A stretch of 64,000 nt of DNA from VRUE01 sp035693025. GTDB taxonomy: Bacteria; Actinomycetota; Thermoleophilia; Solirubrobacterales; 70-9. The position numbers and the translations under genes are program-made. Below the pieces are notes generated by a model. It had not been told where the DNA came from, made no database searches, and was given only the letters and a program-made list of their open reading frames with translations. The stretch is taken from the NCBI GenBank assembly GCA_035693025.1, contig DASSHI010000012.1, positions 1 through 64,000 on the forward strand, written 5' to 3'. Of the stretch, positions 1 through 6,967 are shown piece after piece (within the stretch, counting starts at the first letter, position 1; every line of letters begins with the position of its first letter).

Positions 1-576
1 GGAGATCACGACCCGCTCGTCGTCGGAGCTGTCGAGCTTGCCGTCCAAGCCCGGGTAGAGGCCGGCGTCTTTGAGGTAGTGCAGCAGCTCCTCGGCCTCG
101 TTCTCGAAGCGCAGGACGACCACGTCGGCGCCGACCTCGACGTCGGCCAGCAGCGAGCCGGTCTCGCGCACGCCCTCGACGATCGGGTGGCCGTGGGGGC
201 AGGTGGTGGCGTCGCCGATCGCCGCCCGCATCCGCTCCTCCAGCACCGGGGACATCGCGTGCTCGATCCGCTCCGCCTCCTCGTGCACCTCGTCCCAGGG
301 GATGCCGAGGACGTCGGTGAGGAAGCGCTCGATCATCCGGTGGCGGCGGACGATGTAGCTGGCGTGCTCGCGGCCGGACTCGGTGAAGGCGAGCGTTTTG
401 TCCGGGTTGCGCTCGACGTAGCCGTCGTCGATCAGCCGGCCGATCATCTCGTGCACGGTCGGCGGCGAGAGCTGCATCGCGCGGGCGATGTTGGCGCCGG
501 TCATCGGCAGCCCGGCCTCGTCGATCCAGAACATGATCTCCAGGTACTCCTGCTCGGCGACGGTCGCTCCCTCCAT
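1..576 (-). CDS. DtxR/IdeR/MntR-family metal-dependent repressor (3' end outside window)
   Basis: The 192 visible codons match the DtxR family. An N-terminal winged helix (EYLEIMFWIDEAG..TGANIARAMQLSPPTVHEMIGRL, residues about 8-50) is followed by the metal-binding and dimerisation domain, with the conserved HRMIERFL, the HEEAERIEHAMS region and CPHGHPI. The FeoA/SH3-like third domain starts near residue 140 and runs off the left edge. By family the protein represses iron- or manganese-uptake genes when loaded with Fe2+ or Mn2+. The ATG at 576 is preceded by TAGTAT seven nt upstream, so the message may be leaderless. Iron versus manganese specificity cannot be told from this sequence. Confidence 0.9.
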   Translation of the reverse strand, partial: MEGATVAEQEYLEIMFWIDEAGLPMTGANIARAMQLSPPTVHEMIGRLIDDGYVERNPDKTLAFTESGREHASYIVRRHRMIERFLTDVLGIPWDEVHEEAERIEHAMSPVLEERMRAAIGDATTCPHGHPIVEGVRETGSLLADVEVGADVVVLRFENEAEELLHYLKDAGLYPGLDGKLDSSDDERVVIS

Positions 577-583
577 CGACTCG

Positions 584-589
584 ATACTA
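584..589 (-). promoter_or_regulatory. Putative -10 (TAGTAT) of the DtxR-type regulator, leaderless type
   Basis: On the minus strand TAGTAT lies 7 nt before the ATG at 576, so transcription would start at or next to the A of the ATG. No clear -35 hexamer is visible. Confidence 0.45.
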
Positions 590-605
590 CCCAGCGCCCC
601 GAGCA

Positions 606-652
606 ACGCCGTAGAGGTTTGAGCCGTATACCGGACCAAACCTCTACGGCGT
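606..652. repeat. Intergenic palindromic repeat, copy 1 of 3
   Basis: A long inverted repeat with arms ACGCCGTAGAGGTTTG and CCAAACCTCTACGGCGT around a small inner CCG/CGG hairpin. Copies 2 and 3 are at 10728-10776 and 21558-21602. The arms are nearly identical in all copies, while the inner apex varies but can still pair. This copy sits between the DtxR-type gene and the HAD phosphatase gene, both on the minus strand. Confidence 0.9.
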
Positions 653-655
653 CGC

Positions 656-1471
656 TCAGCGGCCCTCCATCAGCGTCGAGACGACCGCCTCGTAGAAGCC
701 GTCGCCCATCGCGCCCTCGGTGACGGTGGAGTTGTCCCAGGCCGCGAGCGCGGCGCGCAGGCCGGGGTCGCGCTCGGGACCGTTGGCTACGACGAAGAAG
801 CGGCCGACCGCGGCGGCGACCTCGAGGTCCTCGACCGAGTCGCCGACGGCGATGCAGTCGGCCGGGTCGAAGCCGCGGGCGCGGGCGTGGGCGGCGACGG
901 CGTTGGCCTTGCTGACGACCTTCGGCACCAGGTGGTAGGCGTGCGTGGGGCCGTCGATCGCCGCCATCGGGCGGCCGATCGCGCCGTTGTCGAGCAGGCG
1001 CAGGTCGTCGTGGCCGCCGGCGGCGAGCAGCTCGTTCGCCTCGACGACGTCGACCTTGCCGCGGAAGAGGTGGGAGAGGACGCGCCCGTGGTGCCAGGGC
1101 GAGTGGTATTCGAGCCGCCCCTCGAAGTGCTCGAAGAGCAGCTTCGGGATGCCCTGGCGCTCGAGCTTCTCGTAGACGGTGCCGTCCTCGTCGGGGACCA
1201 TGTCGCCGGTCAAAAGCGTCGTCTCGCGGTCGATCGCGAAGGCGCAGCCGGCCTCGTAGATGTAGGAGGTCTGGCCCATCAGCCGCGCCGCCTCGTGCAC
1301 CTGCGGCTCGCGGCGGCCGGACATGATCACCACCTCGACGCCCGCCCGGTGGCAGGCCTCCAGGCCGCGCGACTGGGCCAGCGAGAAGCCCCCCTTGGCG
1401 TCGCGGTACAGCGAGCTGCCCCTGCCGAGCAGGGTCCCGTCGAGATCGGTGTAGACGCATCGCAGCGACAT
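656..1471 (-). CDS. HAD-superfamily (type IIB) phosphatase
   Basis: A 271-aa cytosolic HAD hydrolase. Motif I is YTDLDGTLL (nucleophile Asp near residue 8), motif II is VVIMSGRR, the motif III lysine lies in LVPKVVSKANAV, and motif IV is AVGDSVEDLEVA. The large insertion between motifs II and III is the type IIB (Cof-like, sugar-phosphatase) cap. The family removes phosphate from small phosphorylated metabolites; the exact substrate is not evident. The ATG at 1471 is chosen because the protein then begins three residues before motif I, as usual. The gene is divergent from folP with 24 bp between starts, and they appear to share a symmetric -10 element. Confidence 0.85.
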   Translation of the reverse strand: MSLRCVYTDLDGTLLGRGSSLYRDAKGGFSLAQSRGLEACHRAGVEVVIMSGRREPQVHEAARLMGQTSYIYEAGCAFAIDRETTLLTGDMVPDEDGTVYEKLERQGIPKLLFEHFEGRLEYHSPWHHGRVLSHLFRGKVDVVEANELLAAGGHDDLRLLDNGAIGRPMAAIDGPTHAYHLVPKVVSKANAVAAHARARGFDPADCIAVGDSVEDLEVAAAVGRFFVVANGPERDPGLRAALAAWDNSTVTEGAMGDGFYEAVVSTLMEGR

Positions 1472-1478
1472 CGGCGCG

Positions 1479-1495
1479 GTCGCTACCGTAGCGAC
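1479..1495. promoter_or_regulatory. Symmetric divergent promoter core between the HAD phosphatase gene and folP
   Basis: GTCGCTACCGTAGCGAC is an 8-bp inverted repeat around one base. Its centre reads TACCGT on the plus strand, 6 nt before the folP GTG, and TACGGT on the minus strand, 13 nt before the phosphatase ATG. The same seven bases could therefore serve as -10 in both directions. It could equally be an operator. Confidence 0.45.
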
Positions 1496-2332
1496 GTGCC
1501 TTGGCGGTTGGCCGACAGGACCCTCGAGTTGAACCAGCCGCTGGCGGCGGGGATCGTCAACGTCACCGTCGACTCGATGTTCGAGGGGGCGCGCAGCGGC
1601 ACGCCCGAGCAGGCGGTTGCCGACGGGCTGGCGCTGGCCGAGGCGGGCTTCGACATGCTCGACGTGGGCGCCGTGGCAGCGCGCAGCGGGCCGGCGGTCG
1701 GCGCCGAGGAGGAGGCGACCGCGCTCGTTCCGGCGATCGAAGGCCTGGCCGCGTCGGGCGTGCCGGTCTCCGCCGACACCTTCTCGGTCGAGGTCGCACG
1801 GCAGGCGCTGGACGCCGGCGCGGTCGCGATCAACGACATCTCCGGCGGCTCGGAGGAGATGTTCGAGCTGGTCGCCGAAAGCGGCTGCGGCTACGTCCTG
1901 ATGCACATCGAGGGGCCGCCACGGGTCGACCGCCCGGCGCGTGCCTACGACGACGTGGTCGAGCACCTCAGGTCGTGGTTGGGGGGGAGAGTCGAGACGG
2001 CTTCGCGACTTGGGGTGTCGGAGGAGCAGATCGCGATCGACCCCGGACTCGACTTCGACCTCACCACCGCCCAGGACCTGGAGATCCTGCGGCGCCTGGC
2101 CGAGCTGCGCGAGCTCGGCCCGGCGCTCTACGTCTCGCTCTCACGCAAGGACTTCATCGGCGAGGTGCTGGCGGGAAGCTGGGAGAAGCGGCTGCCGGCG
2201 GGCGAGCGCGAGTGGGGAACGGTCGCGGCGGCGACGCTGGCGGTGCGCGAGGGCGCCGACATCCTCCGCATCCACGATCGCAGCACGCTGCAGGCCGTGA
2301 GGGTTGCCGGGCGGGTCGTCCGTGATGGCTAA
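1496..2332 (+). CDS. folP: Dihydropteroate synthase family protein (divergent)
   Basis: A 278-aa TIM-barrel protein of the dihydropteroate synthase family, which joins p-aminobenzoate to hydroxymethyl-dihydropterin diphosphate in folate synthesis. Family landmarks are GIVNVTVDSM near residue 22, VSADTFSVEVARQAL, INDISGG, a DPGLDF segment, SRKDFIG with the pterin-site lysine, and a final IHDRSTLQAVRV. Two hallmark loops differ from typical enzymes: NVTPDSFSDGG is NVTVDSMFEGAR, and the DIGGxSTRPG loop is DVGAVAARSGP. The GTG at 1496 has no Shine-Dalgarno but follows TACCGT by 6 nt, suggesting a leaderless message. The stop overlaps the helicase start. It could be a second, non-folate FolP paralogue. 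Confidence 0.8.
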   Translation: MPWRLADRTLELNQPLAAGIVNVTVDSMFEGARSGTPEQAVADGLALAEAGFDMLDVGAVAARSGPAVGAEEEATALVPAIEGLAASGVPVSADTFSVEVARQALDAGAVAINDISGGSEEMFELVAESGCGYVLMHIEGPPRVDRPARAYDDVVEHLRSWLGGRVETASRLGVSEEQIAIDPGLDFDLTTAQDLEILRRLAELRELGPALYVSLSRKDFIGEVLAGSWEKRLPAGEREWGTVAAATLAVREGADILRIHDRSTLQAVRVAGRVVRDG

Positions 2333-4598
2333 GAGCCTCCTGGAGAGCCCTTGGTCGATCGCAATCGATCCGGCGCGGCGGGACGGCCGCATCGTCGCCG
2401 AGAGCAGCGAGGCTGGGCGTGCGGCGCAGCCGGTGGCGATGCCGCGCAGCCTCGACCGGGGCTTGGTCGAGGCGCTCGGTCGGGCCGGGATCGAGCGCCT
2501 CTACTCGCACCAGCGCGACGCGCTGAAGGCGGCGGCCGCCTCCAACCTGGTGATCACCAGCGGCACCGCCTCTGGCAAGAGCCTCGCCTTCAACCTGCCG
2601 GTGCTCGACGGCATCGCCCGCGACTCGAAGCGGCGGGCGCTCTACCTCTATCCGACCAAGGCGCTGGCTCAGGACCAGGCGCGCAAGCTGGCGGCGCTGC
2701 GCCCGCCCGGCCTGCGCGAGGCGATCTACGACGGCGACACCCCGCGCGAGGAGCGGCCGGCGATCCGCCGCCGCAACAACCTCGTCCTCACCAACCCCGA
2801 CATGCTGCACGTCGGCCTGCTGCCGAACCACAAGAGCTGGGGGGACTTTCTCGCCAACCTCGGCTGGGTCGTCGTCGACGAGGCGCACACCTACCGCGGC
2901 GTCTTCGGCTCCCACGTCGCCAACGTGCTGCGGCGGCTGCGGCGGATCGCCCGCGCCTACGGCGCCGAGCCGCGCTTCCTGCTCGCCTCGGCGACGATCG
3001 CCAATCCGGTCGAGCTGGCCGAGCGCCTGGTCGGCGAGCCGTTCGAGCTGATCGACGACGATGGGGCGCCCCGCGCCGGGCGCGAGATCGCGATGTGGAA
3101 CCCGCCGCTGATCGACAAGGCCAGCGGCACGCGCCGCTCGGCGCTCTCGGAGGCCGCCGACCTGCTGGCCGAGCTGGTCTCCCAGGGCGTGCGCACGATC
3201 TGCTTCCTCAAAAGCCGCCGCGGGATCGAGCTGATCCAGCGCTTCGCCGGCGAAGCGCTGCAGCGCCGCGGCAAGCCCGAGCTGGCCGAGCGGATCGCCC
3301 CCTACCGCGGCGGCTACACGCCGCAGCAGCGGCGCGAGATCGAGGCACGGCTGGCGGCGGGCGAGCTGCTCGCCGTGGTCGCCACCGACGCGCTCGAGCT
3401 GGGCATCGACGTCGGCGAGCTCGACGCGGCGATCTGCGTCACCTTCCCCGGCACCGTCGCCAGCCTGCGCCAGATGTGGGGCCGGGCCGGGCGGCAGCGG
3501 CGCGGGCTGGCGGTCTACGTCGCCGGCGCCGACGCGCTCGACCAGTTCTTCTGCCGTCATCCCGACGAGTTCGCCGGCCGCCCGGTCGAGGCGGCGATCC
3601 TCGACCACGAGAGCGAGCAGATCGCCTCGCGCCACATGGTCGCCGCCGCCTACGAGCTGCCGCTGAGCGACGCGGACGACGAGGTCTTCGGCGAGGGGTG
3701 GCGCGCGCGGGCCGAACGACTCACCTCGGCCGGCGAGCTGCGCCGCGCCGGCGGGCGGCTGCTGCCGGCGGGCAGCGAGTTCGTCGCCGCCAAGATTCCG
3801 CTGCGCTCGGCCTCGGCCGATTCGGTCGCGGTGATCGAGCGCGACTCGGGAGAGATGCTCGGCTTGGTCGAGGCCGAGCGCGCCTTCACCACGGTCCACC
3901 CGGGCGCGATCTACCTGCACCTGGGGCGCTCCTATGAGGTCGAGCAGCTCGACGTCGAGGGGCGGAGGGCGGTCGTCAGCCGCTTCGACGGCGACTGGTA
4001 CACGCGGCCGAAAAAGGAGACCGAGATCTACATCGAGCGGGTGCGCGAGCAGCGCACGACCTCGGGCGTCGAGCTGCACTTCGGCGAGGTCTCCGTCAGC
4101 GAGCAGGTGATCGCCTTCCAGCGGGTCTCGATCTCCGATCAGGAGCCGATCGACATCGTCGCGCTCGAGCTGCCCGAGCAGCACTTCGTCACCCAGGCGC
4201 TCTGGTACGTGCTGCCGGAAAGACTCAGCGGAGCGCTGCCGCCCGACGTCCTGCTCGGCGCTCTGCACGCCACCGAGCACGGCCAGATCGCGGTCCTGCC
4301 GCTGATCGCGATGTGCGACCGCTGGGACATCGGCGGCCTCTCGACGAACGTGCATTTCCAGACGGGGCGGCCGACGATCTTCGTCTACGACGGGCACCCG
4401 GGTGGGGTCGGGATCACCCTGCGCGGCTACGAGCAGTTCGAGCGCCTGCTGGGCGACGCGGAGCGGCTGATCGACGAGTGTCCCTGCGAGTCGGGATGCC
4501 CCTCCTGCGTGCAGAGCCCGAAGTGCGGCAACCTCAACGAACCGCTGCACAAGGAGGGCGCGTTGGAGCTGATGCGGACGATGAGGAGCGTGCAGTGA
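2325..4598 (+). CDS. mrfA: MrfA-type DEAD/DEAH-box DNA helicase with DUF1998 zinc domain
   Basis: A 757-aa superfamily 2 helicase. Motif I is SGTASGKS (residue about 79), motif II is VVVDEAHTYRG (about 185), motif III is LLASATI, and motif VI lies in MWGRAGRQRRGLAVY. The C-terminal DUF1998 region ends with a four-cysteine site (CPCESGCPSC..SPKC, about residues 720-740). This layout and length match Bacillus MrfA/YprA and the Hrq1-like family, 3'-5' helicases that act in repair of mitomycin-type DNA damage. The ATG lies inside the folP stop region (ATGGCTAA), so translation is probably coupled. The stop codon falls in the left arm of the hairpin at 4597-4666. Confidence 0.85.
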   Translation: MAKSLLESPWSIAIDPARRDGRIVAESSEAGRAAQPVAMPRSLDRGLVEALGRAGIERLYSHQRDALKAAAASNLVITSGTASGKSLAFNLPVLDGIARDSKRRALYLYPTKALAQDQARKLAALRPPGLREAIYDGDTPREERPAIRRRNNLVLTNPDMLHVGLLPNHKSWGDFLANLGWVVVDEAHTYRGVFGSHVANVLRRLRRIARAYGAEPRFLLASATIANPVELAERLVGEPFELIDDDGAPRAGREIAMWNPPLIDKASGTRRSALSEAADLLAELVSQGVRTICFLKSRRGIELIQRFAGEALQRRGKPELAERIAPYRGGYTPQQRREIEARLAAGELLAVVATDALELGIDVGELDAAICVTFPGTVASLRQMWGRAGRQRRGLAVYVAGADALDQFFCRHPDEFAGRPVEAAILDHESEQIASRHMVAAAYELPLSDADDEVFGEGWRARAERLTSAGELRRAGGRLLPAGSEFVAAKIPLRSASADSVAVIERDSGEMLGLVEAERAFTTVHPGAIYLHLGRSYEVEQLDVEGRRAVVSRFDGDWYTRPKKETEIYIERVREQRTTSGVELHFGEVSVSEQVIAFQRVSISDQEPIDIVALELPEQHFVTQALWYVLPERLSGALPPDVLLGALHATEHGQIAVLPLIAMCDRWDIGGLSTNVHFQTGRPTIFVYDGHPGGVGITLRGYEQFERLLGDAERLIDECPCESGCPSCVQSPKCGNLNEPLHKEGALELMRTMRSVQ

Positions 4599-4666
4599 AG
4601 GGGAGGGAATGGCCCTCGCCCTCACAACAGCGGGGAGGTTCGGTTGAGGGCCATTCCCTCCCCTTC
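4597..4666 (+). promoter_or_regulatory. Perfect 21-bp hairpin with ribosome binding site in the loop and TTG start at the apex
   Basis: Arms 4597-4617 and 4646-4666 are exactly complementary over 21 bp, with a 28-nt loop. The loop contains GGGGAGG (4632-4638), a strong Shine-Dalgarno, 5 nt before the TTG start at 4644, which lies at the loop/stem junction. The left arm contains the helicase stop. No U-tract follows, so a simple intrinsic terminator is unlikely. The geometry suggests control of translation of the downstream LOG-family gene. Confidence 0.6.
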
Positions 4667-5156
4667 TGAGCGCGGGCGGCAGATCGCCGTCATCGGCTCC
4701 GGTCGCTGTGCCGAAGATTCCGAACCCTGGCGGCTGGCCGAAGAGGTTGGGCGGTTGCTGGCGGAGGCGGGTGTGACCGTCGTCTGCGGCGGCCGCGGCG
4801 GCGTGATGGAAGCGGCGGCACGCGGCGCTGCGAGGGCGGGCGGCGAGGTGATCGGCGTTTTGCCCTGGGTCTCGACCGAGGACGCGAACCCCTATTGCAC
4901 GCAGGTCGTCGCCACGGGCATCGGCCAGGCCCGCAACCTCGCCGTCGTCGCCTCCGGCGAGGCGACGATCGCGATCGGCGGCGAATGGGGCACGCTCTCG
5001 GAGATCGCCCTGGCCCGCAACCTCGACCGCACCGTGGTCGCGCTGGGCAGTTGGAGCGTGTCCGGGCCTGGGGCGATGGAGGGCGGCCCGGGCATCGTCG
5101 CGGTCGAGGCTCCCGAGGAGGCCGTCGCCGCCGCGCTCGAGGCGCTCGGCGGCTGA
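4644..5156 (+). CDS. LOG/TIGR00725-family nucleotide-binding protein
   Basis: A 170-aa Rossmann-like protein of the LOG superfamily, TIGR00725 branch. Visible motifs are IAVIGSGRC, VVCGGRGGVMEAAARGA (the PGGxGTxxE-like nucleotide site appears later as IGGEWGTLSEIALA) and VIGVLPW. LOG relatives cleave nucleoside monophosphates at the N-glycosidic bond (cytokinin riboside 5'-monophosphate phosphoribohydrolase). This branch is usually uncharacterised, so the substrate is unknown. TTG is the only plausible start ahead of the conserved IAVIG strand, and it is preceded by GGGGAGG. It probably belongs to the folP-mrfA operon, with the hairpin between them. Confidence 0.8.
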   Translation: MRAIPSPSERGRQIAVIGSGRCAEDSEPWRLAEEVGRLLAEAGVTVVCGGRGGVMEAAARGAARAGGEVIGVLPWVSTEDANPYCTQVVATGIGQARNLAVVASGEATIAIGGEWGTLSEIALARNLDRTVVALGSWSVSGPGAMEGGPGIVAVEAPEEAVAAALEALGG

Positions 5157-5190
5157 TCCGCGGACAGCCAAAAGATTTACACTCCTGCTA

Positions 5191-5200
5191 CACACGTGTG
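5191..5200. promoter_or_regulatory. CACACGTGTG palindrome in the putative promoter of the small coiled-coil protein gene
   Basis: A perfect 10-bp palindrome lies between a TTTACA hexamer (5176-5181) and the next gene at 5226, in an AT-richer 60-bp stretch that looks like a promoter. It could be a regulator site. No -10 with ideal spacing is certain (TGACAT at 5199-5204 gives 17 bp). Confidence 0.35.
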
Positions 5201-5225
5201 ACATATTGTCTGCGACAATGGCGGG

Positions 5226-5453
5226 ATGGAGGCGATGAGAGAAAGCTGGACCGACAAACGGCTGGACGACTTCGCGGCGCACGTCGACCAGCGTTTCGAT
5301 GCGGTCGACAAGCGCTTCGAGAACCTCGAACGTCGCACCGAGGACGGCTTTGCTCGAATCGACTCGCGATTCGACTCGTTGCAACGCACGCTGATCGGTC
5401 TCGGGGGAACGATGATCGTCGCCCTGCTGGGCATCATCGCCACACAGCTCTGA
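5226..5453 (+). CDS. Small coiled-coil protein with C-terminal membrane anchor
   Basis: A 75-aa protein. Residues 10-52 are charged heptad-like repeats (LDDFAAHVDQRFDAVDKRF, then FENLERRTEDGF and FARIDSRFDSL) predicting a coiled coil. Residues 55-75 (LIGLGGTMIVALLGIIATQL) form one hydrophobic membrane segment, so it is probably a tail-anchored oligomer. No function is known to me. An alternative ATG at 5235 would remove three residues and has GGAGG very close upstream. The last 20 bp overlap the convergent GH15-like gene. Confidence 0.7.
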   Translation: MEAMRESWTDKRLDDFAAHVDQRFDAVDKRFENLERRTEDGFARIDSRFDSLQRTLIGLGGTMIVALLGIIATQL

Positions 5454-6798
5454 GCGCGAGGATCGCGAAGGCGTGCGACCAGGCGAGCGGCGTGGTCGAA
5501 GTGGGCAGGCCGGTGTGGGCGTCGACGCGCTCGGGCAGCAGGCCGAGCGGGGTGGCCGCGCGGCGCAGGTCCGCCAGCAGGACGAGAGCGGCCTGGCGCT
5601 CGCGGTGCGCTTGCCGCCCGTGGTCGTACCGCGCCAGGGTGGCCAGGGCCCACGCCGTCCAGGCCGTCGGCGCCGTCCACGGATCGTCGCCGCCTCGCCA
5701 GTCCTGCGACGGGACCAGGCCGAAGCGGGTCTCCCGGGCGGCGAGGAGGCGGAGGAGGCTGCGGCGAATCGTCGGATACAGAGCGGGGCGGGGGAAGGGA
5801 CGCACTGCCCAGGCGGCTGCCGAGTCGACCCCGGAGCTCGGGTCGCCGGCGATGCGCGCCAGCCCGGATCCGGTCTCGAACGACTCGAGCTTGGCACCTG
5901 CTGCGATCGCGTTGCCTAGGTAGTCGCCCGCTCCGCCCTCCTGGTAGTCGGCCCTGTTGCGCCAGGCGTAGCTGAAGCGAGGCGCTTTGAGTCCAGCCGC
6001 GTGGGCCGCCGCTTCGACCCAGCCCGCCGCATCGCCCTGCGCGGCGCGTCCCGCGACCGGCGCCCCGGTCCCGTGAAAGCGCGCCGCCGCGTTCAGGTCG
6101 AGGCCGAGGAGGAAGCGCGCCACCTTCCTGGCCTCCGCCTCGTACCCCGTCGCCGCGAAAGCCATCGTCGCGGCGGCGGCGTCACGTGGCCAGACGTAGG
6201 CCCAGCCGTCGCGGGCGCCTGCGACGACGGCGCCGCTGCGGCGGTCGGTCAGGGCTCGCAGCACCAGCAGCGAGCGGCGGTACATCGCCTTCGCCCAGCG
6301 TGGCGCCGCGGTCCTCAGGGGAGGCGCCCTGCCCAGCCAGCGCCGATCGGCTGCGACCTCGCCCGGCCCGCCGGCGCGCCGCACGACGACTTTCCGCACC
6401 TCGCCGAACCTGGCGACGGTCCGCAGGACGTTGGTCCCCGGCACGTAGCGCTGGCGGATGGAGTCGGCGCGCCAGAAGGGTGGTCTCCGCCCGTCGGCGA
6501 GTCGCGCCCGCGCGACGATCGCCGAGCTCACCGGCACGGTTCCCGCTGCCTGCCGCTTCGAGGAGACCGCGACGAGCGGCCGTCCCGCCGGGCCCGGCGC
6601 CCGCAGGTCGACCACGTCGCCAAAGGCATCTACCGCGCCGGTCCGCCAGCCGTCGCCGATCACCGCCGTGCCGAACAGAGGCGCCGGCAACCCGGGCGGA
6701 CCGGCCGGCGTCCGCGGGTCGTCGTCGTGCCCGCCCGAGAGCGCCACCAGCCCGACGACGCCGGCGCCAAGCGCGATTCCTGCACGGGCCCAGGCCAC
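5434..6798 (-). CDS. GH15-like (glucoamylase family) glycosidase, membrane-anchored or secreted
   Basis: A 454-aa protein with an N-terminal hydrophobic segment (ARAGIALGAGVVGLVALSGG) followed by a D/P-rich linker, so it is exported or anchored. The (alpha/alpha)6 barrel region carries GH15 hallmarks: GWAYVWPRDAAAATMAFAATG (about 205-225), a later DYQEGG segment, GLVPSQDW, and the C-terminal PLAWSHAFAILAL. GH15 enzymes hydrolyse alpha-glucosidic ends of glucans or trehalose; the substrate here is not certain. The start is GTG at 6798. The C-terminus overlaps the small coiled-coil gene tail to tail by 20 bp. Confidence 0.75.
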   Translation of the reverse strand: MAWARAGIALGAGVVGLVALSGGHDDDPRTPAGPPGLPAPLFGTAVIGDGWRTGAVDAFGDVVDLRAPGPAGRPLVAVSSKRQAAGTVPVSSAIVARARLADGRRPPFWRADSIRQRYVPGTNVLRTVARFGEVRKVVVRRAGGPGEVAADRRWLGRAPPLRTAAPRWAKAMYRRSLLVLRALTDRRSGAVVAGARDGWAYVWPRDAAAATMAFAATGYEAEARKVARFLLGLDLNAAARFHGTGAPVAGRAAQGDAAGWVEAAAHAAGLKAPRFSYAWRNRADYQEGGAGDYLGNAIAAGAKLESFETGSGLARIAGDPSSGVDSAAAWAVRPFPRPALYPTIRRSLLRLLAARETRFGLVPSQDWRGGDDPWTAPTAWTAWALATLARYDHGRQAHRERQAALVLLADLRRAATPLGLLPERVDAHTGLPTSTTPLAWSHAFAILALRAVWR

Positions 6799-6872
6799 CC
6801 GTCAATCCAAGCAGCCCCGTCAGCCGCCGGTCGCTAGCCTTCCCGCAGCGCAGCTCCGGCGGCGCAGTCCCA

Positions 6873-6945
6873 GGCGAGGTAGCTCAGTTGGTAGAGCACA
6901 CGACTGAAAATCGTGGTGTCGTGGGTTCGATTCCCACCCTCGCCA
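6873..6945 (+). tRNA. tRNA-Phe (GAA)
   Basis: A complete 73-nt cloverleaf: acceptor GGCGAGG/CCTCGCC with discriminator A, D arm AGCTCAGTTGGTAGAGC, anticodon arm CGACTGAAAATCG with anticodon GAA, variable loop, and T arm GTGGGTTCGATTCCCAC. The 3' CCA is not encoded; TAG follows the discriminator. Confidence 0.97.
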
Positions 6946-6953
6946 TAGCCGCG

Positions 6954-6959
6954 TAGCAT
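6954..6959 (+). promoter_or_regulatory. Putative -10 (TAGCAT) of the acyl-CoA ligase gene, leaderless type
   Basis: TAGCAT is 8 nt before the ATG at 6968 and 9 nt after the tRNA-Phe gene. No Shine-Dalgarno precedes the ATG. Confidence 0.45.
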
Positions 6960-6967
6960 TCTCGGCG

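Noticed and set aside
606..652. Palindromic repeats as intrinsic terminators
   Set aside because: No U-run follows on either strand, and copy 3 lies between divergent genes; a repeat-family explanation fits better.
2154..5897. Very long minus-strand open frame opposite folP, the helicase and the LOG-family gene
   Set aside because: It is a high-GC antisense frame: Arg/Ala/Pro/Asp-rich with no domain, while the plus strand holds three recognisable proteins.
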